NCBI GenBank assembly: GCA_938049795.1
Contig: CALLCD010000253.1
Location: 1-9,376 of the forward strand
DNA length: 9,376 bases
Reading direction: 5' to 3'
Source: an uncultured Hyphomonadaceae bacterium
GTDB taxonomy: Bacteria; Pseudomonadota; Alphaproteobacteria; Caulobacterales; Hyphomonadaceae
The notes beneath the pieces are model-generated. The model was not told where the DNA came from. It saw nothing but the letters and a program-made list of their open reading frames with translations, and searched no databases. Both the position numbers and the translations under genes were made by a program. Positions 1 to 6,365 of this stretch are shown in pieces. How positions within the stretch are numbered: position 1 is the stretch's first letter; the number at the start of each line of letters is the position of its first letter.

Positions 1-232
1 GGAGGACACGCTCGGGGCGATGCAGTCGGGCGTGTTTTGGGGCTATATCGGGCTGATTGACGGGCTGGTGCGGCGGATCAAGGCGGAGTATGGCGAGCCG
101 ATGCGCGTGATTGCGACGGGCGGGGTGGCGTCGCTGTTTGAAGGGGCGAGCGATACGATTGATGTTTATGATTTTGACCTGACCATTCGCGGCCTGCTCG
201 AGATTTATAACCGGAATGCGGGGGCCAAGTGA
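1..232 (+). CDS. coaX: Type III pantothenate kinase, C-terminal part only
   Basis: The open frame enters from the left edge (first full codon at position 2) and stops at TGA 230-232, so only about the last 76 residues are present. The protein phosphorylates pantothenate, the first step of coenzyme A synthesis in the cytoplasm. Recognition rests on the C-terminal family pattern: a GAMQSG segment followed by FWGYIGLIDGLV, then the VIATGG turn and the closing DLTIRGLLEIY stretch. The ATP-binding N-terminus lies outside the window. The stop overlaps the GTG start of the RNase J gene by four bases (GTGA), which suggests translational coupling. The pair coaX-rnj is a familiar neighbourhood in Alphaproteobacteria. 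The family call is confident; the intactness of the rest of the gene cannot be judged. Confidence 0.93.
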   Translation, partial: EDTLGAMQSGVFWGYIGLIDGLVRRIKAEYGEPMRVIATGGVASLFEGASDTIDVYDFDLTIRGLLEIYNRNAGAK

Positions 233-1902
233 GCACTCAGAGCGCGCCCCAACTCGTCTTCCTGCCGCTTGGCGGGTGCGAAGAAATTGGCATGAACTTG
301 AATGCATACGGGTTTGGTCCAGCCGATGCGCGGCGCTGGATTATTGCCGATGTGGGCGTGACGTTTGGCGGACCGGACACGCCGGGCATTGACATTATCA
401 CGCCGGACCCGACCTTTCTGGATGACGAAAAGATCGAGGCGATCTTCCTGACCCATGCGCATGAGGATCATATCGGCGCGCTGGGGCTTTTGTGGCCACG
501 TCTGCGGGCGCCGATTTATGCCACCGCGTTTACCGCCGAGCTGGCGCGCGCGAAGATGGTCGAGCGCGGGGTGGATGAAAGCCATTTGCGGACGATCAAG
601 ACGGGCGACACGATTGAGGCCGGGCCGTTCTCGGTCGAATATTTGCCGATGACGCATTCGATTCCCGAGATGAACGGGCTTGTCATCAAGACCGCGCTCG
701 GGACCGTGTTCCATACCGGCGACTGGAAGATTGACGCCGAGCCGCAGCTTGGTGACGAGATGGCGTTTGAGCGGCTTGAGGCGCTTGGGCGTGAAGGCGT
801 GCTGGCGATGATTTGTGATTCGACGAACGTGTTCGAGGAGGGCGAGTCAGGCTCTGAGGCGACGGTGCGGAAGTCGCTGTTCGCGTTGATTGCCAAGCAG
901 ACGGGCAAAGTGGCTGTGACGACGTTTGCATCGAACGTGGCGCGGGTGGAGACGGTTGTGTTGGCGGCGGAAGCGGCCGGACGGCGGGTCTGCCTTGTCG
1001 GGCGGAGCATGCACAAAGTGACGAATGCCGCCAAGGTCGCGGGGCTGCTCGGCGGGGTGCAGGATTTTATTGATGAGGAAGAGGCGGGCTTCTTCCCGCC
1101 AGACAATATTCTTTATCTGTGTACGGGCAGTCAGGGCGAGCCGCGCGCGGCGCTTGGCCGGATTGCGCGTGGGGACCATCGGCATGTCTCGCTGGGCGAT
1201 GGCGACACGGTGATCTTTTCCTCGCGCACGATCCCTGGCAATGAGTCCGGGATTTACGCGATGCAGAACCAGCTTGCTGACAGGGGCGTGCAATTGATTA
1301 CGCCGCGTATGCTTAAGGAGACGATCCATGTCTCAGGTCATCCGTGCAGGGATGAATTGCGGCGAATGTATCAATGGATCAAACCAGAGATTTCGGTGCC
1401 TGTGCATGGCGAGCGGCGGCACACGCTGGAGCATGCGAAATTTGCCCAGAGCATGCAGGTCGGACAGACGGTGACACCGCGCAATGGGCATATGGTGCAG
1501 CTTGCGCCGGGCCGTGCGAAAGTGATTGATGATGTGCCTGCGGGACGGCTCTATCTTGATGGCAACAAGCTGGTGCCATCGGACGCTATGGGGTTGATTG
1601 AACGTAAGAAAATTGCGCATTCGGGCATCCTCACCATCTCGCTTGTGATTGATAAAAGAGGCCAAGCGGTGGATGGGCCACTTGTCAGTGCACGGGGTTT
1701 TTCCGAGGCTGATGGCGGCACGGCGGACGAGTTGCTCGACATATTGGACGAGGCGGCCGAGCGGGCTTTCGAGAAGATGAAATTGCGAGCGCGCGAAGAT
1801 GATGAGGCGGTCGAGAAGGCGGTCGGCCGTGCGGCGCGCCGGATGTGCGAACGTGTGGCCGGACGCAAGCCGCTGGTGGATGTGATTGTGCTGCGTGTCT
1901 AG
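229..1902 (+). CDS. rnj: Ribonuclease J (metallo-beta-lactamase / beta-CASP RNase)
   Basis: A 557-residue protein of normal length for the RNase J family, a zinc-dependent endo- and 5'-3' exoribonuclease of the cytoplasm that matures and degrades RNA. The metallo-beta-lactamase core carries T75-HAHEDH (76-81), H143 in MTHSIPE and D165 in HTGDWK. The beta-CASP region shows GRSMHK (258-263), TGSQGEP (299-305), HVSGH (367-371) and the late histidine H393 in PVHGE. The remainder after about residue 450 fits the usual C-terminal domain. The GTG start at 229 is chosen because it overlaps the coaX stop, lies after a G-rich stretch (220-224), and gives the expected N-terminus leading to FLPLGG and EIGMN. 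No catalytic residue appears to be missing. RNase J beside coaX is common in Alphaproteobacteria, where it can coexist with RNase E; whether that applies here cannot be seen. Confidence 0.96.
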   Translation: MSTQSAPQLVFLPLGGCEEIGMNLNAYGFGPADARRWIIADVGVTFGGPDTPGIDIITPDPTFLDDEKIEAIFLTHAHEDHIGALGLLWPRLRAPIYATAFTAELARAKMVERGVDESHLRTIKTGDTIEAGPFSVEYLPMTHSIPEMNGLVIKTALGTVFHTGDWKIDAEPQLGDEMAFERLEALGREGVLAMICDSTNVFEEGESGSEATVRKSLFALIAKQTGKVAVTTFASNVARVETVVLAAEAAGRRVCLVGRSMHKVTNAAKVAGLLGGVQDFIDEEEAGFFPPDNILYLCTGSQGEPRAALGRIARGDHRHVSLGDGDTVIFSSRTIPGNESGIYAMQNQLADRGVQLITPRMLKETIHVSGHPCRDELRRMYQWIKPEISVPVHGERRHTLEHAKFAQSMQVGQTVTPRNGHMVQLAPGRAKVIDDVPAGRLYLDGNKLVPSDAMGLIERKKIAHSGILTISLVIDKRGQAVDGPLVSARGFSEADGGTADELLDILDEAAERAFEKMKLRAREDDEAVEKAVGRAARRMCERVAGRKPLVDVIVLRV

Positions 1903-1926
1903 GCGCGGCGATAGAGGAGATTTGAC

Positions 1927-2346
1927 ATGAAAATTGGACCTTTGAACCATGTTGGGGTCGCTGTGCCGGACATTGAAGAAGCGATGGAAACCTACCGTAC
2001 ACTGTATGGAGCGACTGACATTACCGTGCCGTTCGATATGCCTACGCAGGGCGTGAAAGTTTGTTTTGTGAACTTGCCCAATAGCCAGATCGAGTTGATC
2101 GAGCCGCTTGACGAGCAGTCGCCGATTTGGGGCTTTATCCAGAAAAACCCGAAAGGCGGGCAGCATCATGTTTGCTTTGAAGTGGCTGATATTCATGAGG
2201 CGGTGGACGCGATGAAAGCGGGCGGCGCGACGGTGCTCGGCGAACCCCGCATTGGGGCGCATGGCACGCCGATTATTTTTGTTCATCCGAAAGATTCGAA
2301 CGGTGTGCTGATCGAATTGATGGAGACGCCGAAAGACGCGCATTAG
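1927..2346 (+). CDS. mce: Methylmalonyl-CoA epimerase
   Basis: A 139-residue vicinal-oxygen-chelate (glyoxalase-fold) protein that interconverts the R and S forms of methylmalonyl-CoA, feeding propionyl-CoA derived carbon towards succinyl-CoA through methylmalonyl-CoA mutase. It has two VOC half-modules, about residues 4-60 and 77-133. Likely metal ligands are H8 in NHVGVAV, Q54 in SQIELIEP, one of H80/H81 in GGQHHVCFEV, and E130 in GVLIELME. The IGAHGTP and FVHPKDSNGVL segments (109-128) closely resemble the human and bacterial epimerases. The ATG at 1927 has a strong AGGAGA site at 1915-1920, six bases upstream. Only 24 bases separate it from rnj, so co-transcription is likely. The CoA link with coaX is probably coincidental. 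The broader VOC superfamily is diverse, but these segments make the specific call strong. Confidence 0.95.
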   Translation: MKIGPLNHVGVAVPDIEEAMETYRTLYGATDITVPFDMPTQGVKVCFVNLPNSQIELIEPLDEQSPIWGFIQKNPKGGQHHVCFEVADIHEAVDAMKAGGATVLGEPRIGAHGTPIIFVHPKDSNGVLIELMETPKDAH

Positions 2347-2405
2347 GGCGCGGATTGGGTGTGGGAGAGCTGCGGATCTATCCGGAGGATTGGTGGCCGT
2401 TTTTG

Positions 2406-2442
2406 GAGTCTCTTCGGGCGGCGAGGAGTCTATTACGGAGTC
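2406..2442. promoter_or_regulatory. Cluster of three GANTC (CcrM-type) methylation sites
   Basis: GAGTC occurs at 2406-2410, 2426-2430 and 2438-2442, each inside GGAGTCT. In Alphaproteobacteria GANTC is typically methylated by the cell-cycle methyltransferase CcrM, and clusters near promoters are used by the regulator GcrA. The sites are visible; any methylation or regulatory role is inference. An eye scan of the whole window found 16 GANTC sites, so three in 37 bases of non-coding DNA is a local concentration. Confidence 0.45.
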
Positions 2443-2513
2443 TATTCGGCCGGTGTGTGTATGGGACTTATCCGACACCTCGCGGTGGTATGCTAGGTTG
2501 TCTCTGGTCTTGG

Positions 2514-2606
2514 CCCCTGCCTTCGCAGGGGATACGGACCTGTGGTGCTTTTGGAGGGTCAGCCATGAGCTGGCGGTAGGGTGTTTCATGGCCTTGGCGG
2601 GGGGCA
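2514..2606 (+). repeat. Intergenic repeat, copy 1 (hairpin-bearing)
   Basis: First copy of a repeat whose second copy lies exactly 112 bases downstream (2626-2718). Aligned without gaps, I count 75 identical positions out of 93. It opens with a perfect 7-bp hairpin, CCCCTGC (2514-2520), loop CTTC, GCAGGGG (2525-2531). Next comes a block identical in both copies, GGGGATACGGACCTGTGGTG (2528-2547), then a conserved GGGTCAGCC (2556-2564) and GCCTTGGCGG (2591-2600). A second, weaker stem pairs TGTTTC (2582-2587) with GGGGCA (2601-2606), partly through G-U pairs. It resembles the dispersed palindromic repeats containing GCGAAGGC that are abundant in many alphaproteobacterial genomes; that family assignment is from memory. 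Confidence 0.85.
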
Positions 2607-2625
2607 CCGTGTAAGTGGCCATGGA

Positions 2626-2718
2626 CCCCAACTTTCGTTGGGGATACGGACCTGTGGTGTTTGTGAAGGGTCAGCCGTGAGCCCGCGGAGCGGTGTTCCA
2701 TCGCCTTGGCGGGGAACA
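2626..2718 (+). repeat. Intergenic repeat, copy 2 (hairpin-bearing)
   Basis: Second copy of the 112-base-period repeat. Its leading hairpin is CCCCAAC (2626-2632), loop TTTC, GTTGGGG (2637-2643): two of the seven pairs differ from copy 1, and both strands of the stem changed so that pairing is kept. The second stem pairs TGTTCC (2694-2699) with GGAACA (2713-2718) by six Watson-Crick pairs, enclosing the CGCCTTGGCG segment. The copy ends six bases before the AAAGGAG ribosome binding site of the following gene, so in an RNA the distal hairpin would sit in the 5' leader of that gene. No run of T follows either hairpin, so a rho-independent terminator is unlikely. Confidence 0.85.
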
Positions 2719-2736
2719 AACATAAAGGAGCCCTAG

Positions 2737-2973
2737 ATGCATTGGGTGCAGGTATTGATTGTGTTTTCGATTGCGTGGTGGCTGGTGTTTTTGCCGTCGC
2801 TGTCGATTGGGATTGAATCGCAAAGCGAGAGCGATGAAGGCACCGTGGCGGGCACGGAAGGCGGCGCGCCGGTGGCGCCTATGCTGCTGAAAAAGGCGGT
2901 TTGGGCGACGATTGGGGCTGTGATCATTACGATTCTGGCATCAATCATCATACCAATGCTTGCGCCTCAATAG
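2737..2973 (+). CDS. DUF1467 family small inner-membrane protein
   Basis: A 78-residue protein of unknown function matching the DUF1467 family. It has two predicted membrane helices, about residues 5-26 (containing AWWLVFLPSLSIG) and 53-75 (AVWATIGAVIITILASIII). They are joined by an acidic, polar loop with the family's typical GTEGGAPVAP segment (39-48), followed by K52-K53. The loop is acidic overall, and no signal-peptide cleavage pattern is clear. The ATG at 2737 is preceded by a strong AAAGGAG at 2724-2730, six bases away. The position between mce and proS is, as I recall, where DUF1467 genes usually lie in Alphaproteobacteria. I know of no established biochemical role and assign none. 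The repeats immediately upstream may affect its leader. Confidence 0.88.
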   Translation: MHWVQVLIVFSIAWWLVFLPSLSIGIESQSESDEGTVAGTEGGAPVAPMLLKKAVWATIGAVIITILASIIIPMLAPQ

Positions 2974-3025
2974 CGGCTGGGGCTAAGCCTAAGTCTGTCA
3001 TTTGAAATGGTTGGAAATACCCATT

Positions 3026-4354
3026 ATGCGCCTGTCTCAATATTTTTTGCCTGTGACCAAGGATGTGCCTTCGGATGCGGCGATTGTGTCTCACCAATTG
3101 ATGCTGCGGGCGGGGATGGTGCGCCAGAACGGGGCGGGGATTTATTCCTGGCTGCCGCTCGGGTTCAAAGTGCTCAAAAAAATCGAGCAGATTGTGCGCG
3201 AGGAGATGGATCGGGCGGGGGCGGTCGAGATGTTGATGCCGACGCTGCAACAGGCCGATCTGTGGCGCGAGTCGGGGCGGTATGATGATTATGGCGAGGA
3301 AATGTTGCGGATCACCGATCGCGGCGGGCGGGACATGCTGTACGGGCCGACCAATGAGGAAATGATTACGGACGTGTTTCGCGGCTATGTGAAGAGTTAC
3401 AAACAATTGCCGCTGAACCTTTATCATCAGCAATGGAAGTTTCGCGACGAGGTGCGGCCGCGCTTTGGGGTGATGCGGGGGCGCGAGTTTTTGATGAAGG
3501 ATGCGTACAGTTTTGATCTGACCGAAGCGGCGGCGCGGGTGTCTTATCAGAAGATGTTTGCGGCGTATTTGAATACGTTTGACCGGCTGGGCGTGACCGC
3601 GATCCCGATGCAGGCGGACCCCGGGCCGATTGGCGGGGATTTGAGCCATGAGTTTCTGGTGCTGGCCGAAAGCGGGGAGAGCGCGGTGTTCTGCGACAGC
3701 GAGGTGCTGGATGTGCCTGCGCCCGGGCTCGATTTTGATTTTGGCGATGAGACGGCGCTTGCGGCGGAGATGGACAAGCGGACGAAGTTTTACGCGGCGA
3801 CGGACGAAAAGCATGATGCGGCGGCGTATGCGGATGTGCCGGACGGGCGCAAGACCGAGGCGCGCGGGATTGAAGTGGGGCATATTTTCTATTTCGGGAC
3901 CAAGTATTCCGAGCCGATGGGCGCGGGCGTGCAGGACAGTGATGGCAATGTCGTACCCATTCATGGCGGCTCTTACGGGATTGGCGTGTCGCGGCTGGTC
4001 GGGGCGATTATCGAAGCGTGTCATGACGAGAACGGGATTGTGTGGCCAGCCTCCGTCAGCCCGTTTGATGTTGGGCTGATTTCGATGCGGCCTAAGGATG
4101 AGGCGTGCGCGGCCGGATGTGATGCGGCGTATGACGCGCTGACTGCTGCCGGATTCGAGACGCTTTATGACGAGACGGATGACCGGGCGGGCGCGAAATT
4201 TGGCCGGATGGATCTGATCGGACTGCCATTTCAGATCATTATTGGCCCCAAAGCCCTTGAAAAAGGCGTGGTTGAGTTGAAGATACGCAAGACGGGGGAG
4301 CGCGAGGAGTTGGCCTTGGACGCAGCGATCAACAGAATGAGGGCGCTGGCTTGA
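3026..4354 (+). CDS. proS: Prolyl-tRNA synthetase (short alphaproteobacterial type)
   Basis: A cytoplasmic class II aminoacyl-tRNA synthetase that charges tRNA-Pro. The ATG at 3026 gives 442 residues beginning MRLSQYFLPV, the usual N-terminus. An in-frame TTG at 3002 would add eight residues that do not look like the family, so I reject it. The ribosome binding site is weak (GGAA near 3013-3016). Visible elements are the motif-1 region around GIYSWLPLG and MPTLQ, the proline-pocket TNEE (109-112), motif 2 with FRDE (139-142, R140), and motif 3 GSYGIGVSRL (315-324, R323). The anticodon-binding domain spans about 345-442. The large INS editing domain found between motifs 2 and 3 in E. coli ProRS (about 570 residues) is absent, as usual for this lineage, so clearing of mischarged tRNA would need a separate protein. 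Its stop overlaps the next gene's TTG start. Confidence 0.97.
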   Translation: MRLSQYFLPVTKDVPSDAAIVSHQLMLRAGMVRQNGAGIYSWLPLGFKVLKKIEQIVREEMDRAGAVEMLMPTLQQADLWRESGRYDDYGEEMLRITDRGGRDMLYGPTNEEMITDVFRGYVKSYKQLPLNLYHQQWKFRDEVRPRFGVMRGREFLMKDAYSFDLTEAAARVSYQKMFAAYLNTFDRLGVTAIPMQADPGPIGGDLSHEFLVLAESGESAVFCDSEVLDVPAPGLDFDFGDETALAAEMDKRTKFYAATDEKHDAAAYADVPDGRKTEARGIEVGHIFYFGTKYSEPMGAGVQDSDGNVVPIHGGSYGIGVSRLVGAIIEACHDENGIVWPASVSPFDVGLISMRPKDEACAAGCDAAYDALTAAGFETLYDETDDRAGAKFGRMDLIGLPFQIIIGPKALEKGVVELKIRKTGEREELALDAAINRMRALA

Positions 4355-5622
4355 GCGAGGTACTGTCAACAGGGAAGCCATTTGGCCGGTTTGAGCGGTC
4401 GCTGGCCTGGCGATATTTGCGGGCCAAGCGCGAGCATGGCGGCGCGTCGCTGATCGCGATTATCTCCTTTGTGGGCATTGCTTTGGCGGTGGCGGCGCTG
4501 ATTGTCACCGTGTCGCTGATGACGGGGTTCCGGCAGACGCTGGTCAATTCGCTGATCGGTGGGCAGGGGCATATTATTGTCAGCACGCATGATTTGCCGC
4601 TCGAGGATGGGCTGGAGCTGATCGAGATTATCAACGGGCTGGACGGGATTGAAAGCGCGAGCCCGATCATTGAGGAACAAGTGTTGGTCAGCGCCCAAAG
4701 CGGGCAGGCGGGCGCGGCGGTGCGCGGGGTGCGGCCGGAGGATCTAAGCGTTTATCCGAGCATTGAAGCGGACGATATTGCCGGTTTTGGCGAGGGGCGC
4801 AAAGGCGGCAATACGATCATTATGGGCAAGGCGCTGGCGGCGCGGCTTGGTCTTGGCGTTGGCAGCCGTGTGACGCTTCTGGGCGCGGCGGGTGCGACGA
4901 CGGCGTTTGGCAGCAAGCCGACAAGCAAGGAATATTTGATTGGCGGTTTGTTAAGCACGGGCAGTGTCGAGCTCGATTCGCTTTATATTTTTATGCCGTT
5001 TGAGCAGGCGCAGCTTTTCTTCCGGCATAAGGGGACGATGCCGCTCGTGGATGTGCGGCTTGAGGATTATCTGGCGACTGATATTGGCAAACGTGTCATT
5101 GCCGAAGCGACGGGCAACCGGTTCTTTCTGCGCGACTGGAAGCAGCATAATGCGGCGTTTCTGGGGGCTTTGCAGACCGAGAGCGGCGTGATGCGGATCA
5201 TCATGCTGGTGCTGATTACGATCACGTCGCTGAACATTATCACGGGCGTTGTCATGCTCGTGAAGAACAAGACGCGGGATATTGCGATTTTGCGCACGAT
5301 TGGGGCCGGGCGCGGGGCTGTGATGCGGGTGTTTATGACCATTGGCGCAACGCTTGGCTTTGCGGGCGCGATGACTGGGTTGGTGATTGGTACGCTGCTG
5401 GTGGTCAATATTGATGGGGTGGAATGGTTCCTCAATACGGTGACGGGCGGGGAGGTTTTCCCAGCGGATGTTTATGGTCTTGAAGGGCTGCCCGCTGAGC
5501 TTGACTGGGCGACCTCGCTGACGACGACGGCCTATGCGGTGGTGATGTCTGTGCTGGTGTCCATACCGCCTGCGCGCTGGGCGGCGAAGCTTGATCCGGT
5601 TGATGCGTTGAGGTTTGAGTGA
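4351..5622 (+). CDS. lolC: Lipoprotein-releasing ABC transporter permease (LolC/LolE family)
   Basis: A 423-residue inner-membrane permease that with LolD extracts lipoproteins from the inner membrane and passes them to LolA. Topology fits the family: a short cytoplasmic N-terminus with FERSLAWRYLRAKR, TM1 (about 34-57), a large periplasmic domain (about 60-275), then TM2 (281-305), TM3 (328-352) and TM4 (391-407). The MacB/FtsX-type cytoplasmic motif RDIAILRTIGA is at 309-319 and the closing LDPVDALRFE is at the C-terminus. The start is TTG at 4351, overlapping the proS TGA (TTGA). No other start codon gives the conserved N-terminus, and GAGGG at 4339-4343 can serve as ribosome binding site. 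Only one permease gene lies beside lolD, unlike the E. coli lolC-lolD-lolE order. This fits the single hybrid permease, called LolF in some species, that would work as a homodimer; that is inference, since a second gene could lie elsewhere. Confidence 0.94.
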   Translation: MSEVLSTGKPFGRFERSLAWRYLRAKREHGGASLIAIISFVGIALAVAALIVTVSLMTGFRQTLVNSLIGGQGHIIVSTHDLPLEDGLELIEIINGLDGIESASPIIEEQVLVSAQSGQAGAAVRGVRPEDLSVYPSIEADDIAGFGEGRKGGNTIIMGKALAARLGLGVGSRVTLLGAAGATTAFGSKPTSKEYLIGGLLSTGSVELDSLYIFMPFEQAQLFFRHKGTMPLVDVRLEDYLATDIGKRVIAEATGNRFFLRDWKQHNAAFLGALQTESGVMRIIMLVLITITSLNIITGVVMLVKNKTRDIAILRTIGAGRGAVMRVFMTIGATLGFAGAMTGLVIGTLLVVNIDGVEWFLNTVTGGEVFPADVYGLEGLPAELDWATSLTTTAYAVVMSVLVSIPPARWAAKLDPVDALRFE

Positions 5623-6308
5623 TGGCGGATGTGGTGCTTCAATTGCGCGAAGTGACGCGCACATATGCCTCGTCCGCGGGGGAGCTTGAGGTTTTGCGCG
5701 GGGCGGATTTGACGCTTCGGGCGGGCGAGCTGGTCGGGCTGGTCGGGCCGTCAGGGTCGGGGAAATCGACGCTGTTGCATCTGGCCGGACTTTTGGAGCC
5801 GCCGCAAAGCGGGGACGTTTTGCTGGAGGGGACCGCTTGCGGGGGCTTGCCGGACAAGGCGCTGACGAAGCTGCGCCGTCATAAGCTTGGCTTTATCTAT
5901 CAGTTCCATCATTTGCTTGCCGAATTCAGCGCCGAGGACAATATCGCCATGCCGCTGATGATTGCCGGTGTCTCGCGGGCGAAAGCGCGGGCGAAAGCGG
6001 ACGCTTTGCTTGCGGAAATGGGGCTGGCTGATCGCGGGCATCATCAGCCCGGGCAATTGTCGGGCGGCGAGCAGCAACGGGTGGCGATTGCGCGGGCGCT
6101 GGCCAATGATCCGCGCTTGGTTATTGCCGACGAGCCGACGGGCAATCTTGATCCGGCGACGACCGAGCGGGTGTTTGCCACGCTGATCAAAATGGCGCGC
6201 AGCGAAGGGGCGGCGGTGCTGGTGGCGACGCACAATATGTCCCTGATCCGGCATATGGACCGCGTTCTGACGCTCGAAGATGGTAAGCTTGTGGATTATG
6301 TGACCTAG
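5622..6308 (+). CDS. lolD: Lipoprotein-releasing system ATP-binding protein LolD
   Basis: A 228-residue ABC ATPase, the cytoplasmic motor of the Lol lipoprotein-release complex. From the ATG at 5622: Walker A GPSGSGKST (42-50), Q-loop Q94 in YQFHHLL, signature LSGGEQQ (146-152), Walker B ending in D170-E171 within ADEPTGNLD, and H-loop H204 in ATHN. The YQFHHLLAEFSAEDN segment after the Q-loop is characteristic of LolD among related MacB/FtsE-type ATPases. The ATG overlaps the permease stop by one base (TGATG), and a GTG one codon earlier (5619) is a possible alternative start. The overlap couples its translation to the permease. An in-frame 12-bp tandem duplication at 5975-5998 encodes RAKA twice. 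All catalytic motifs are intact. Confidence 0.97.
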   Translation: MADVVLQLREVTRTYASSAGELEVLRGADLTLRAGELVGLVGPSGSGKSTLLHLAGLLEPPQSGDVLLEGTACGGLPDKALTKLRRHKLGFIYQFHHLLAEFSAEDNIAMPLMIAGVSRAKARAKADALLAEMGLADRGHHQPGQLSGGEQQRVAIARALANDPRLVIADEPTGNLDPATTERVFATLIKMARSEGAAVLVATHNMSLIRHMDRVLTLEDGKLVDYVT

Positions 6309-6352
6309 CCGCTTTGCGCGGGGGAGGAAAGTCGGCATACTCTTCGCGTAAT

Positions 6353-6358
6353 AGGAGA
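6353..6358 (+). promoter_or_regulatory. Ribosome binding site that fixes the dnaE TTG start
   Basis: AGGAGA (with a following G at 6359) lies seven bases before TTG 6366. No ATG or GTG in the same frame gives the conserved N-terminal FIHLAVRSSYSLLE, so this site supports TTG 6366 as the true start of dnaE. Confidence 0.8.
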
Positions 6359-6365
6359 GCCGGTT

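Larger units (their letters stand above)
2347..2736. other. 390-base non-coding gap between mce and the DUF1467 gene
   Basis: This is the only sizeable gap in an otherwise tight gene string. The left part (2347-2513) has no recognisable gene, no hairpin followed by a T-run, and no convincing promoter. It does hold three GANTC sites and a short iterated motif (GGAGTCT followed by a pyrimidine-rich tail). The right part is filled by two diverged copies of a repeat with a 112-base period, the second ending just before the ribosome binding site of the next gene. Open frames on either strand here are short or are read through the repeats, and I do not regard them as genes. Confidence 0.8.

Noticed and set aside
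2371..2388. A small inverted repeat, CGGA-TCTA-TCCG, after the mce stop as a possible terminator.
   Set aside because: The stem is only four pairs with a mismatch next to it, and no T-run follows.
2355..2614. Two overlapping plus-strand open frames of 74 codons in the gap.
   Set aside because: Both are composition-driven, run into repeat copy 1, have no clear ribosome binding site or recognisable domain, and overlap each other in different frames.
1333..2631. A 432-codon open frame on the minus strand spanning the end of rnj, mce and the gap.
   Set aside because: It is an antisense shadow of rnj extended by chance through mce and repeat copy 1, with no family resemblance.
2468..2719. Minus-strand peptides read through the two repeats; copies 1 and 2 give similar strings containing KHHRSVSP.
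   Set aside because: The similarity follows from the DNA repeat. The two copies are 112 bases apart, not a multiple of three, so they lie in different frames. Such peptides are typical spurious proteins from dispersed palindromic repeats.
3002..3025. An upstream in-frame TTG giving prolyl-tRNA synthetase eight extra residues.
   Set aside because: The ATG at 3026 gives the standard family N-terminus, and the extension has no supporting ribosome binding site.
2948..4381. A 477-codon open frame on the minus strand covering proS.
   Set aside because: It is in the same codon register opposite proS and arises from the same lack of TTA/CTA/TCA codons. It has no plausible domain and overlaps an unmistakable aminoacyl-tRNA synthetase.
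6314..6341. A possible promoter before dnaE: TTGCGC, 16-base spacer, CATACT.
   Set aside because: Only about half of the consensus bases match and the spacer is short. In GC-rich DNA such matches are common, so I do not list it as a feature.
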